Below, one piece after another: positions 11,339 to 23,505 of a DNA stretch of 64,000 nucleotides (the first letter of the stretch is position 1; each line of letters opens with the position of its first letter). The stretch lies in contig OY756962.1 in assembly GCA_963580455.1 (NCBI GenBank), forward strand, positions 11,054,001 through 11,118,000. The letters run 5' to 3'. Both the position numbers and the translations under genes were made by a program. The notes under the pieces were generated by a model. That model searched no databases. It was given only the letters and a program-made list of their open reading frames with translations, and was not told where the DNA came from. Source of the DNA: Euonymus europaeus. Taxonomy: Eukaryota > Streptophyta > Magnoliopsida > Celastrales > Celastraceae.

Positions 11339-12379
11339 TCATTGTGATGGAGCGTCGTCAAGGCGAAGCTTATTTTTCTCCATATCAAAGGTAGTCTCAA
11401 AATATGGTTTTAGACGGTGACCATTAACTTGTTGCTCAAAACCAGTGCGGGGATCTTTGATACACACAGAGCCGTGGGGATGAACGTTTAGGACCTCATA
11501 AGGCCCACTCCATCTCGAACGAAGCTTTCCCGGGAACAATCGAAGACGAGCATTAAAGAGCAATACCCTCTGGCCAGGTTCGAAGACTTTCCTAGATATA
11601 TGCCGATCATGGAATATCTTGGTTTTTTCTTTGTAAATTTTGGCATTCTCATAGGATTCATTCCGGAGTTCATCGAGCTCATTAAGTTGTAGCTTCCGCA
11701 ATTCACCGGCGTCATGAAGGTCAAAAGTAAGAGCCTTAATGGCCCAATATGCTCTATGTTGCAATTCCACTGGAAGATGACACGGTTTGCCATAGACCAA
11801 CCGATAAGGAGACATGCCGATGGGGGTCTTGAAGGCTGTCCGATAGGCCCAGAGCGCATCATTGAGTTTAATGCTCCAATCTTTCCTATTTGAAGAAACA
11901 GTATTTTCAAGAATATGTTTGAGCTCTCGATTCGAAATCTCTACTTGGCCACTCGTTTGAGGGTGGTAAGGTGTAGCAACCTTATGAGTGACCCCACACT
12001 TTTTCATTAGCTTCTCGAAAGGTTTATTGCAAAAATGGGATCCACCATCACTGATAATAGCCCTCGATGTGCCAAACCTTGCAAAGATCATATCCTTCAG
12101 AAAATTCAGAACTATTTTATGATCGTTGGTTCGACATGGGATTGCTTCCACCCATTTACTCACATAGTCAACCGCCACTAGAATATAGAGATGGCCAGAA
12201 GAAGGAGGGAAAGGCCCCATGAAATCAATACCCCAAACATCAAACAATTCCACCACCAAGATATTTTGCAAAGGCATCTGATCTCTAGAAGAAATATTAC
12301 CTGTACATTGGCAGCGATCACAAGTGGTGCAATAAGCATGAGCATCTTTAAATAGGGTTGGCCAAAAGATATGGTTCAT
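11339..12379 (-). pseudogene. Element A integrase (pol C-terminus), 5'-broken
   Basis: The minus-strand frame encodes most of a Ty3/gypsy integrase, the enzyme that joins element DNA to the host chromosome. Visible are the CxxC half of the zinc-binding region (CTTCDRCQ), the first catalytic Asp in [10 protein letters not shown], the second in IISDGGSHF, and the catalytic Glu in [13 protein letters not shown]. These are followed by the C-terminal domain ending LKPYFE and a short tail. There is no chromodomain, as expected for Athila. The two His of the HHCC finger are missing. Around 12365-12375 the sequence passes directly from the end of RNase H to FWPTLFKD in a different frame, so a deletion of roughly 50 codons with a frameshift has occurred. 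The listed start is an artefact of that break. Confidence 0.9.
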
Positions 12380-12612
12380 CCCAAAAATAATATTTGAGGG
12401 TGGAGAAGAACTTATCTTTAGCTTGTTTGGTCATGCCAGAAGGTAGTAGACATGTCGCCAGATAATTGACAATATCTGCATACCATGGAGTGTCTTCAAC
12501 AACAAATAGCTGCTCATCGGGAAAATTCTCATTAAAATCCAGGTCTTTTGATTCACCCTCTTTGACGGCTAACCGCGAAAGATGATCAGCCACTACATTC
12601 TCACAACCCTTT
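12350..12612 (-). pseudogene. Element A RNase H C-terminal fragment
   Basis: Minus-strand frame reading KGCENVVADHLSRL and later [16 protein letters not shown]. This is the end of RNase H (with its last conserved Asp in the ADHLSRL segment) and the linker to integrase of an Athila-type polyprotein. It is cut upstream at 12612/12613 by element B and downstream by the deletion that breaks integrase. The few codons beyond 12612 come from B's LTR. Confidence 0.85.
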
Positions 12613-15600
12613 TGTTGTACCCCAATTTTTGTCAAAATTTAAAAACCCACAAATTTTAAAATTTTAAAATTTACAATTTACATAACTCACGAGTCCAAGA
12701 TAAGCTCATTTAAAACTATAGTACAGGTGAATAAAAATCCCGGACACAACTCATTTTGTTTTGTCTCTTATTTTTATGTCCAATAAATGAGTCATTTAAG
12801 CCCAAAGAATTAATCCAATGGAGTAAACCCGTTTGATGATTAGCCCATTACCTAAACATTTACCCAAGACTAAACTTAAGGCCCTAATGATGCAAGCCCG
12901 TTTGTCACAATAATCCAGCCCAAACCTTAGTTGAATTAAAAACATGAAGCCCGGCCCGGCACATGAGTCTAGCCCTAATCAAGTAAAAAACAAAAAGAAA
13001 ACAAAAGAAAGAAACGGAAGGGAGAGAAACGGAAGAAACAGAGGGGGCGACAAGAAGAAAGAAGAAAGAAGAAAAAGAGGGCACTGAAGGTTTGAAAATG
13101 GGGAAGAGAAAGAGAAAGAGAGAGCCGACCAGCAACGGGAAGAAAGCAGAGAGCGTAGAAAGTCCAAGAGGAGTGATTCGGTTTGACAAGGGTGGTTGAA
13201 TGTCTTTGATTTTGGGGGTTTGAGGATTGGGAGCTCCGGTTACAAAAAGGAGGCAGAAAGATCGATTAGGGGGGATTTTTTGGGGTTTTCTTCGTTCTTT
13301 TTAATTTGGTTTTTCTGAGTGGGCTGGCTGGGGAATTCTGGGAGGTTTATCTTCTTTGTTTTTAAGAAATATTTCAGTTTTTCTTGGGGGATTTTCTGGG
13401 CTTGTTCTTCCTCTTCATTTCAGTTTTCTGGGGTCTTCTTTTTTGGTTTTTCTGGAGAGATTGGTTTTTGAGGGGGCTCTTTCCTCTTTCCTGTTGTTTC
13501 GGTTTTCTAGGAGGGGGGGCTTTCTGTTTCTGTTTCGGTTTTATGGAGAGAGGGTTTCAGAGAGGGGATGTTTTTCTTTTGAATTTTTGGAGATCGGTTT
13601 TTTGACAGGGAGGGGGTCTTCGAGGGTTTCGGTGAGCTCTCTTCGGTGGTTTCAAATTTCTAGATTTCTCTTCTTCTTTTTCAATTTTCCGGAGACAAGG
13701 GTTTGAGAGTGAAACTCCAGAAACGGGGAGTACGGGTTTTTAGGAAAAGATTGAAGGGAAATCTGGGGAGAGAGTTTTAAAAGAGTGATTGAGTTTATTG
13801 GAAATTTTTGGGTGTTTCTTCTTCTTCTTGCTTTTCTGAAATCTGGGGGAATTTGCGGAGAAATTATTTCCACTGTTTGTTCCTTGTTTCGAAATTTTCC
13901 TAAACCTTTCTCAATTGTTTGTCTTGTGATTCATTGGCAAGTTTCATTATTCTGTGGAGGTTCGGATGGCATGTATGCCAGAGGAAGAACAATTGTAACT
14001 TTCTGTGACTTTTTCTTATTAATTGCGATGTGTGCCTGGAGCTGGTGATTTATGTTCCTTGATTGTGTTTCTATGCCTGTATCTTTCATCTTCGTGAATT
14101 CAGGGACTTCATTGTTCAATGGTAGATTGATTGGCTTGTGAGCCAAAGAAAATACCTAGGATCCCATGATTTCGTTTCATTGTTAATTTCTGTTTGTAAT
14201 GCTTGATTTCCGGATGTTTATTCATGTTATGTTGCAAATTCTTGAATATTCTGCTATGGTATGTCGGAGATTAAAGATTGGAGGATTTTGTGGAGGAGGT
14301 TGTATGTCTTGCTTCTACCTAGCTTGCGAAATGATCCTGTCTGTTTGTGTGTTCATTTGTCTGATTAATACAAGTAGGTTTCAGTCAATCGTGGCATTCA
14401 TATTTGATGACAATGATATCATTATTTTGAGAGAAGTTTGATCTGTGTAATTTGAAAGTTCGGGGTAATGATTTGGTTTGAGCAAGCATGATATGGAAAA
14501 TAAACGTTGGGCCAAGGTTATGGGTTTTGATATATATAACGGGCTTTGGTTGTATTTCATTTGGTCTGAATTTCTATGATTCACTTGGTTTTGAGCATGA
14601 ATTTGGGTTCATGAAATACAAGGTTAAAATGGGTTATGGGCTTTTTAAATTGAATGTGGTAATAGTTATGAAGTTGGGATTGTTAATTGTTTTGCTAATT
14701 TGAAGAATTGTTTAAATGGGTCAAGGGATTATATGTATTACTTGGGCTTTGATTTCTAAAGGGGCTTAGACTGTATTGTTTGATTTATAATTTATTGTAC
14801 ATAAATGATTGATTAATTGATCCGATGACGGAGCCAAAACGGGAAAGCATTGGATGCTATCCCGAAAGGATTCTTGAGGAAATGATTTTACAAAATCCCA
14901 ACCATCGGATGGAAAAGGATTTAATGAAGTGCGGAGCCTTCGATACGAAAACCGACCCTCGGTAATAAATCTTTATTTTCAATCATACTAATTTAATAGT
15001 ATGGTTGAAATGATGAATTATCTAAATAAAAACGGGAACCGAGTCCCTCTCATGTGTTTTTTTTACTATATGTGATGATGTGTTTTCTTCAATGTGTGTT
15101 TTTCCATGTTATATGAATAATGTGATTAATTTAAAGGTGTTATTTGATCTACGTGTTATATGATTTAAAGTATTGATATATTTGAGTCGGGATTTGCGAT
15201 AATTCATATCGTATAGTCCTCAAAACTCGGTTCCCAACATGTTAATTTTAATTTCATTTTAATTTTATTTTAATTTTATCTTTTAATTTTATTTTCGTTT
15301 TATCTTTATTTCAAATTTATTTTATTTAATTTTCGTTTTATTTTTTATTCTTATTGTTATTTTATTTTCATTTTTATATTTTATGCCTTTCCAAAATTTA
15401 TATTGTATATTTTTGTGGTGTATAAAAGTTATATCGAGAATCTTTATCTACGATGGAATTGATTCGGGGAATGCATCGGATGCACCCTCGGAAAAATTCT
15501 TGAGGTGAGAGTGTTTCTAAAGAAATTGGATCATCGGATGGAAAAATTCTATGAACCTCAACATTAGATTTTCAATATAATTTTTATGTTTCCTAAAATT

Positions 15601-15934
15601 ATTTTATTCAATTTCAACATAGTTTTTATCAAACTTATTTTTATCTCATTTCAATATATTTTTGTATAATTATTTTACTCTATATATGATTCCTGCCGTA
15701 ATTAATTTTTCTAAAAAATATCATTTAATGGGATAATAAAAGTTAAATTGGCAACTGTTTTAAAACAGACGTTGTGGGGTGCCTAACACCTTCCCCACAC
15801 GTAACAAACTCACCTACCCATTTTCTCTGGATTTTCGCAAACCAAATTATTTTTAATCGGTGACCAATTGCACCTATTACAATTGGTGGCGACTCTTCTT
15901 TTTTAAAATTCCTTTCGCAAAACCGGTTGCGACA
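12613..15934 (+). repeat. Element B 5' LTR (about 3.3 kb)
   Basis: Begins TGTTGTACC and ends TTGCGACA, two bases before the primer-binding site. The first 729 bp match 33032-33760 with about seven differences and no net length change. The 5' part has many GCCCA/GCCCAA motifs and a purine-rich stretch (13000-13130), then T-rich and G-rich sequence. Near 14815-14935 and 15455-15545 there are two degenerate copies of a segment around GGATG...TCTTGAGG...CATCGGATGGAAAA. The 15240-15400 stretch is ATTTTA low complexity. Frames such as 13356-13706 are simple-sequence by-products. Confidence 0.85.
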
Positions 15935-15936
15935 AC

Positions 15937-15954
15937 TGGCGACTCTGCTGGGGA
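15937..15954 (+). other. Element B primer-binding site (tRNA-Arg type)
   Basis: TGGCGACTCTGCTGGGGA lies two bases after the LTR terminus CA. This sequence is the kind of primer site reported for Ogre-like Tat elements, complementary to the 3' end of a plant tRNA-Arg. It fixes the end of the LTR and the plus orientation. Confidence 0.85.
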
Positions 15955-17174
15955 GGACTAGTTTTTTTTAAAATGTATATATATATTTCTCTAAAAAACT
16001 AGTGAGTTGGGCCAATCAAATTTAACTTTTATTATCCCATTATTTGATCTTGTTTGTTTAAATATATTTGGTGTTTTATTTCTCTAGTTATTTTTTAATT
16101 GATATTCTTTTATTATTTTTTTAAAAATGTGTTGTGTTTTGTAAGCTTTTTTATTGTCCTCACACATCGTGCACTATATCCTTTTCATGAGTCTAACAAC
16201 TCGGGCTCAAAACCCTTAGGAGAGGATGAAGTAAACGAGACCTTCGAGGGATTCCAATCCCCGTGCAGGCTCGCGAAAAATCCTCACTCGACCCACTCCT
16301 CTATTAAGAGGGACCCAGGCTATTCCAGCAATGGACACTAGCGGGGGAATAAGTCGGGAGCCTAGACTGTCCATAGCCAATGACCATAGAGTTATAGGAC
16401 ACAGGAAACTACTTCTAACTTTACTGTGAAATACATATTGTTGTTATACTTGTATATACGTGATTCTATTTAGTTTGTATATATGATATTTTGTTTTACT
16501 GTATATATACATATGTTATCTTGCTTACACATACACGATTTTACCTCTTTTTTTTTAAAAAAAAAATGTTTTACTTTATTGTATATATGGTTCTGTTTTC
16601 TTACATGAGATGTTTCGATGTACATATGGAGTTTTTATATACGTTGTTTTTGTTTGCACATATATTTTTGTATATATTCTTTATCTTGTTCACTTTTTAC
16701 ATTATTTTTAATTTGCATTGCATACATGAGAATCTTGAGCACTATCGAAATTGAGCCATTATCTAGAAGTCATAAAACTGTGTCAGTTGAGTCGAAAGAA
16801 TAATATTTGCTCATAAACGTTGAAACTGATGAGATGTATTAAGGGATTTTATGTTAAAATGCTATGGATTATGGATGATTTCTTAAAATTCGATATGGTT
16901 CAAGATTCTCATCATCACACATTTTTCATCATGTTTTTGCATCCTTTAAATCCGATCAAAGCTTTTCATTTGCACATGACGAGGTTTTTAAATTACACAA
17001 ACATAAAGTCACGGCCACCACTATAACACTCGCTCGCAATCGCGGCTCACCACAATAATGGAATCAACAAAATGCAAACACTAACTGAGTCTAGAGGTAG
17101 CATAACTTAAAAGTACAACTCGGTCTGTTAATGAATTAGATAGTCGATAAAGGAAAATATAAAATGAATCATTC
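15955..17174 (+). other. Element B leader region, no intact ORF
   Basis: Non-coding leader up to the insertion of element C. It contains a conserved-looking GC-balanced stretch at about 16190-16420 (including GGGAGCCTAGACTGTCC and AGAGTTATAGGACACAGG), flanked by T-rich sequence. Frames of 60-87 codons here are interrupted and low in complexity. If B was once an Ogre-type element, the first ORF would start downstream, but I cannot identify it. Confidence 0.5.
17170..17174. other. Target site duplication of element C, left copy (CATTC)
   Basis: CATTC lies directly before TGATGAGG at 17175 and is repeated at 26377-26381 after the terminus ...GTCATCA. Confidence 0.95.
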
Positions 17175-17619
17175 TGATGAGGATAATTTTCCCCTACAAT
17201 GACAACACGACACGTGGATATAATAGTCACCAGCTTTATGCTCGGTACCGAGAAGAAGGATGTACATTCCTCGGTACTCATCCTCAGAGTGGTAAAAAGC
17301 TGTCATGAACTACCCAAACAGGAACTACCTTCACTATAAAAAGGGGGAAACCCTCAGGTAAAAAGGACAACTTTTAACTTATGACAAGAGCACCGAGCAG
17401 TGCACTTTACAGAGTTACTTTGTGCTAGCATCTGACTTGAGCGTCGGAGCGCCAAAGCCAGAGAACACTCTCTGGTGGGCCTCTAGTTTACGTTTGCTCT
17501 TTATTACAGGGTAACTCTATTGTTGAGAGGAAGCTAATACGAGGAAGGATATCATCAGACGAGAAAGCTCTTGTTCAAACCTATCCTGATACGTCTTGGA
17601 CTGATTTGAGACGTCATCA
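17175..17619 (+). repeat. Element C 5' LTR (445 bp)
   Basis: TGATGAGG...GTCATCA. It matches 25932-26376 at all but about four positions. It includes a TATA box (17335-17341) and a downstream R/U5-like stretch. Confidence 0.96.
17335..17341 (+). promoter_or_regulatory. Element C LTR TATA box
   Basis: CACTATAAAAAGGGGG is a canonical plant TATA context. It sits about 160 bp into the LTR and would place transcription start near 17370, inside the LTR as needed for retrotransposition. The same box is in the 3' LTR. Confidence 0.7.
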
Positions 17620-17622
17620 GAT

Positions 17623-17640
17623 TGGCGCCGTCTGTGGGAA
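17623..17640 (+). other. Element C primer-binding site
   Basis: TGGCGCCGTCTGTGGGAA starts three bases after the LTR end. This sequence is the common primer site of many plant gypsy elements. The exact tRNA was not checked. Confidence 0.85.
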
Positions 17641-17656
17641 CTCCATAACAAAAATT

Positions 17657-20590
17657 ATGGTTCGGGCTAGAGCTTTTAGAGGAGAAGAACAACAGGCTGA
17701 GGCAGCAAACGAAAATGCCGAACAGCAGCCTCAACCATTGGTGCAAGATCAGATTGCCGAACTACTGCAACAGATGAATGTTCTCGCGCGACGCCTGGAT
17801 ACGATCCAAGGACAAGTGCAGAGTCACCAACCAATCCAAAATGAGAGCATTTCTCATGAGACGAGAAATGACCACTCTCACACTGACGAGTCAAGAAATC
17901 CCGACGTTCCAGGAACCTCGGTAACTATTGCTCGAAGAACTCAGCCCACTCATACTTACGAGGGGGATAGCAAGTTTATCGAGGGGGTAGTGGATCGCAA
18001 AATAGCTGCTTTGCAAGGCCGTCCCTTCTTGGATACAATGGACTGGGATAGGAACTTGACTCCATTGTCGACCGAGGTGCAACAAGCTCGGGTACCGACA
18101 AGCTTTAAAGTTACCAGTGTGGAAAAATATAACGGGACAGGGGATCCGCTAGACCATGTTATCGGCTTTCAAACCATGATGGAGTTTCAGCGGGCCTCTC
18201 AGGAAGCTTGCTGCAAAATCTTCCCAGTCTCGCTTGTCGGAGTGGCAAGGCGTTGGTTCAGAGCTCTGCCACAAGGCAGCATTCACAGCTTTGACGACCT
18301 AACGAACAGGTTCGTCGCTCACTTTGCAAGCTCCAGACCAGTGAAGAAGACGAACGCCACACTGGTTACTATCAGACAGAAACCCCAGGAGAGTTTAAGA
18401 GAATTGGTAACCCGTTTCAACAATGATTGCTTAGAGATACCGGACCTTCAACCGATCATAGCCACTACAGCCTTCACGACTGGAGTACGACATGTGACGC
18501 TGAAGCATTCATTGTCGAAAAAGAATCCGAAAAGTATCCCTGAACTGCTCTCAAGAGTTGAAAAATACATTACTGCTGACGAAATGATGGCTAAACCACA
18601 TGTAACCGAGCAATCCTTAGACAGATCTCCCCCGAGGAGAAGGTCAGACGCTGGTCGACCAACCGAGAGAAAAACTAGTGGATTCAGTAGATCATTCACC
18701 AGAAGAGATGACCGAGCCAAACTTGAGAGATATGATTCCTACACTCCACTCAATTCTTCTTTGAAAAGAGTATTGAATGAGATACAGGATCGTGACATCG
18801 TCAGGTGGCCAGCAAAGATGAGGCCCACTACAGGTAGGATGGAGAGCGACAAGTATTGTAAATTCCACCGGGGCCCTGGTCACGACACTGATGAATGTCG
18901 CCACCTGAAAGACGAGGTAGAAAATTTAATCCGGAGAGGATACCTCAAGCGTTTTACTAGCTCGTGGGGAGATAAGCGAGAAAGAGAAGGAAGAAAAGAA
19001 AATCCAAGAGGTTTTCGGGAGAATGAGGACAGACGACAGAGGAGACGGCGAGAGGAGTCTCCTCGTCATCGGAATCGTGGAACAGCTGGTACCATTGGTA
19101 TGATAGTCGGTGGTCTAGCTTCGGGAGGAGAAAGTTCATCTGGGAGGAGAGCATATGCTCGGACTGTGCATCAGATCAACGAGAAGTCAAAGAAAATGAG
19201 AACGGGAGAGGAGAAGATAATGTTCTCAGAAAGAGACGGGGATGGTTTGCACCAGCCCCATGACGATGCGTTGGTCATTGATGTCATCATCGCCAACTAC
19301 ACGGTCAAGAAAGTCTTGATTGATAACGGGAGCGCAGCGGATGTTCTCTTCTATCACGCCTTCAAACAGATGAACCTTCCGAAAGAGAGCTTGAAGAAGT
19401 TTTCTTCACCCCTATACGGTTTCACGGGAGAACAAGTTGTCCCTGTCGGGATAATAAGTCTACCCATAACCTTGGGAGATTACCCGAGATCAAAATTATT
19501 TATGGTGGAACTTCTGGTCGTCGATGTGAAGACCCCATACAATGCATTGATCGGCAGACCACTGCTTCACAAGGCCCGACCAGTTGTCTCAACTTATTAC
19601 CTGAAAATGAAATTCCCCACTGATCAAGGAATAGGAGAAGTTCAGGGCGACCAAAAGCTCGCCCGCCAGATGTATGTGACCGATCTTAAAGAAAAGAAAA
19701 AGCCAGTCTCGATCATAGAGTTGGCAAATGATCAGAACAATCAAATCTCGAAGCCCTCGCCAGGCGAACAACTCATTGCTCTTCCTGTCGAGCATGCAAC
19801 GGAGAAGAAATTGTACTATGGTTCCGAGCTTAGCAAAGATTTAAGCGAAGGCTTGATGAATCTACTTTTGGAGAACATCACCACATTTGCATGGAGTGCA
19901 CATGAGATGCCGGGTATCAGTGCTGATGTTATCACTCACCATCTGAGTATCAAACCTGGTAACCGACCAGTAAAGCAAAAGAATAGGAACTTTGCACAAG
20001 ACAGGCAAGAAGCAATCAAAACAGAGGTTAACAAGCTTCTGGATGCCGACTTCATCCGAGAAGTACAATATCCAGAATGGCTTTCTAATGTTGTTATGGT
20101 TGCCAAACCGAATGGTAAATGGCGCATGTGTGTCGACTTCACTCACCTAAACAAGGCCTGTCCGAAGGATAGTTACCCTCTACCGAAAATCGACCAACTG
20201 GTAGATGCAACCTCAGGAAAGGGTCTCCTCAGTTTCCTTGATGCCTACTCAGGATACCATCAGATTCAAATGCATCAAGCTGACGAGGAGAACACCTCGT
20301 TTGTTACTCCTGAGGGTACGTATTGCTACCAAGTTATGCCTTTTGGGTTGAAGAATGCAGGGGCTACCTATCAACGACTAGTCAACAAAATGTTCTCCCC
20401 AATGCTCGGAAAGACAGTTGAAGCGTACGTCGATGACATAGTCGTTAAAAGCAAGAAACCCGAGGAGCACTTGGGCGACTTGCAGGATGTATTTAATGTT
20501 TTGAACAGTTTTGGAATGAAGCTCAATCCCGAGAAATGTGCGTTTGGCGTTTCATCGGGTAAATTCCTCGGATTCCTCATCTCCAAATGA
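17657..20590 (+). pseudogene. Element C gag-protease-RT polyprotein, ended by premature TGA
   Basis: The frame opens upstream at 17606, but the first ATG lies in the LTR end. The Met at 17657 (MVRARAFRGEE), just after the primer site, is the likely start. Gag capsid domain follows (about residues 150-290, with the CKIFPVSLVGVARRWFRALP segment), then a basic linker and a knuckle-like CKFHRGPGHDTDECRHLK. Aspartic protease has the active-site triplet in VLIDNGSAADVLF. The RT domain has FLDAYSGYHQI, MPFGLKNAGATYQ and the catalytic YVDDIVVKS. The frame stops at TGA (20588-20590) in the RT connection region. The next ORF is in the same frame, so a single nonsense change, probably from an Arg codon by C-to-T, interrupts one polyprotein. 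Confidence 0.93.
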
Positions 20591-21508
20591 GGAATTGAGG
20601 TGAACCCTGAAAAGGTGTTAGCGATAGTCAACATGCAAGCCCCGAGGAACAAGAGGGAGGTTCAACAACTCACCGGGCGAACTGCAGCGCTAAACCGATT
20701 TCTCGCCAGATCAGGGGATCGGTGTAAACACTTCTTTAATGCACTTAAACAAACAACCGATTTTCAATGGAATGAACATTGTCAAGAAGCTTTCGAGGAG
20801 CTCAAGTCTTATCTGAGCCAACCACCTCTACTCACTGCTCCAAAAGAGGGAGAACCATTATCCCTTTACTTAGCTACAACAGAGCATGCAGTGAGTGCCG
20901 TGCTAATAAGCGAGGGAGAGGATAAAGTTCAGAGGCCAATATACTACACTAGTAAGGTCCTCTCTGTGATCGAGAAGAGATACACGAAGGCCGAGAGAAT
21001 GGCCCTGGCACTGGTGACCACGGCTAGGAAGTTGAGACCATATTTTCAAGCCCATACAATTACAGTGCTGACTGATCAGCCGCTCAAGAGCATTTTACAG
21101 AATCCTGACATATCGGGAAGACTTATTAAGTGGTCAATCGAACTTAGTGAGTTTGATATCTACTTTGAACCGAGAAGAGCCACTAAAGCCCAAGTCCTCG
21201 CGGATTTCATTACTGAATGCCAACATCCATTAGAGGAAGAAGCGCCGCAAGAGCAGTGGCAACTCTTCGTCGATGGATCTTCGAACAAGGACGGCAGCGG
21301 AGCAGGGATTCTGCTTCTCAGACCCGGGGGCATGACTACTGAGTATGCCCTCCGTTTCCAATTCAAAGCCTCTAATAACGAGGCTGAATATGAAGCATTG
21401 CTAGCTGGATTAAAGCTAGCCATCGAGCTAGAGGTTCGCAATTTGCTGATTCACAGCTCGTCATCGAGCAGGTTCGGGGGAAGTATGAGGCGAGAGGCGC
21501 CAATATGA
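20591..21508 (+). pseudogene. Element C RT connection and RNase H, frameshifted
   Basis: This continues in the frame of the preceding ORF after the TGA. It holds the end of RT (VNPEKVLAIVNM, LTGRTAALNRFLARS), the first RNase H-like tether (YYTSKVL, TDQPLKSIL) and a second RNase H domain. In the second domain are an Asp in LFVDGSSNKDGSGAG and a Glu in NNEAEYEALLAGLKLA. After LLIHS (about 21449-21457) the frame is lost and ends at 21508. The reading resumes in another frame with QLVIEQVRG. The change is a deletion whose length is 1 modulo 3, most simply 10 nt flanked by CAG. It removes the conserved Asp expected at this point, so RNase H is probably inactive. Confidence 0.88.
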
Positions 21509-22950
21509 TCAAATATCTGGCAAAAGCTAAGGCGCTGATAAGTAAGATCCCGAATGTTGAAATACTGAGAGTGCCTCGAGAAGAAAATCAGCAAGCCGAC
21601 GTATTAGCACGACTTGCGTCGACGACCAAGAAAGATCAGGCTTCCTCAGTGCGGATAGAAATGCTTCCTAAACTGAGCATCTTTGTTAAGGCAATTGCGG
21701 AGATCAGTACTGAACGATCTTGGATGGATGCGATACGAGCCTTCCTCACTGAGGGACGATTGCCAGAAGACAGAAACGAGGCTAAAAGTCTCCGAGCAAG
21801 GGCAGCGAGGTATTCAATTATTCAAGGAACCCTTTACCGACGATCCTACACACTCCCTTACCTCAAGTGCCTTGCTCCACGAGAGTCTGATTACGCTCTC
21901 CGAGAAGTTCATGGAGGAATATGCGGCAGTCATTCCGGTGCAAGGACCTTAGCTAACAAGGTCTTGCGCTGCGGGTATTATTGGCCGACCATGAACAAGG
22001 ATGCAAAGGAGTTGGTGAGGAAGTGTGACAAGTGCCAGAGACATGCTAACGTACCACATCACCCCCCATCGGAGATTACAGTGATGGAAAACCCTTGTCC
22101 GTTTGCACAATGGGGGCTGGATTTGTTAGGACCTTTTCCTCAGGCAACAGCGCAAAGGAAGTTTCTCATAGTAGCAGTGGATTATTTCACGAAGTGGGTC
22201 AAAGCCGAGCCTCTGGCCACAATCACTGACCACAAGGTGAAAGACTTCATTTGGAAAACCATCCTATGCAGATATGGCGTTCCTCGGATTCTCATTACTG
22301 ATAATGGCCGACAGTTTGTGAGTGCCAATATACGGCAGTTTTGTGAGGAACACGACATCAACCTCAGGGTTACTGCCGTGGCTCACCCGCAAGCTAATGG
22401 GCAAGTAGAAGTCATCAACCGAATCATACTACAAGGAATCAAGGCTCGTCTGGACCAAGCCAAGGGACTTTGGATCGAGCAGCTCCATAGCGTCCTCTGG
22501 TCTTATCGGACTACGCCTCGGACATCAACAGGAGAGACACCTTTCTCCTTAGTATTCGGATCAGAAGCTGCTATCCCAGTTGAAATTGGAGTTCCCACTC
22601 CTCGTATAACTGAGTTTGAAGAATCAGGTAACAATGACTTATTGCTCAATAATCTGGATTTCTTGGAAGAAGCTCGAGAGACTGCTCGGATCAGGATTGC
22701 TGCTTACAAACAAAGAACGGCCCGATATTACAACAAAAGGGTCCGAACAAGGAAGTTTTCAGAAGGAGACTGGGTTCTAAGGAAAGCTACTGCAGCCGGA
22801 AGGCATCCAGGTAAGCTCGGAGAAACTTGGGAAGGACCTTTCCGAGTTATCAAAGTTCTGCTTGATGGTACTTACAAGCTGGAAAATCCCGAGAAGCCTG
22901 GAGAGATGAGACCTTGGAATGCCGAGAACCTCCGAAGATACTATGTCTAA
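21454..22950 (+). pseudogene. Element C RNase H end and integrase
   Basis: An open frame follows the frameshift. It begins with the end of RNase H (last acidic residue in QQADVLARLAS) and continues as integrase. The HHCC zinc finger is visible (HGGICGSHSG ... CDKCQRH). The catalytic residues sit in WGLDLLGPFP (Asp), LITDNGRQF (Asp) and QANGQVEVINR (Glu). The C-terminal domain has GDWVLRK and WEGPFRV, and the protein ends at MRPWNAENLRRYYV. There is no chromodomain, consistent with the Tat lineage. The first ATG in the frame (21505) is internal and not a natural start, since this is the tail of the polyprotein. The integrase itself looks intact. Confidence 0.93.
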
Positions 22951-23505
22951 TTTAAACCTGCTGGCATGTACTTAAGCATAATTTCCATTTCAAAACTCGT
23001 TTCTTACACGAGACTTAGGATTTTGCTGATTCAATGAAAGTAGTTTGTTTTCCTATAAGGATCCTCAAAAGTAAGCGTTGCTCGGCACAAGTCAGCCGCA
23101 ATGCCTGAGCATTATTACAAGCCCGCTAAGGTCAGGAGACCGAGGAAAAACATGGTTTTGTTTCAACTCGTTAAATATGAGTTACAACAGCCAAGCAGAA
23201 ACAAGTTAGCTACGACCCGAGAAAGTTTGGGCCACAGCAAACATAGTTTTGTTTCAACTCATTAAATATGAGTTACAACAGCCAAGTCGAAACCAATTAG
23301 CTACGACCCAAGCAAATTTGGGCCACAGCACTACTTGTTCCCAAATCAGTTACAACAAGCTGTGTTTTAAGTTATGATTTCCGAAGAAAAAGATGGACAG
23401 TGATAGACAAGGAATGAGAAGAAAAGAACACGACTTCAATAAAATTAAAAACGTTATCTACAAACATAGAGAACAGAGTTCGATCAAGAAAGAAAAAAAA
23501 AAGTT
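22951..23505 (+). repeat. Element C downstream spacer with a 91-bp direct repeat
   Basis: Non-coding region between integrase and the antisense gene. Two copies of a 91-bp unit (about 23152-23242 and 23243-23335) contain TTTCAACTC, AAATATGAGTTACAACAGCC and TTTGGGCCACAGCA. They differ at several sites. Short tandem repeats in this position are a known habit of Tat-lineage elements. Confidence 0.8.

Noticed and set aside
13356..13706. 116-codon plus-strand frame and neighbouring frames in B's LTR
   Set aside because: Composed of Phe/Leu/Ser/Arg/Gly from T- and G-rich simple sequence inside the LTR, with no recognisable domain.
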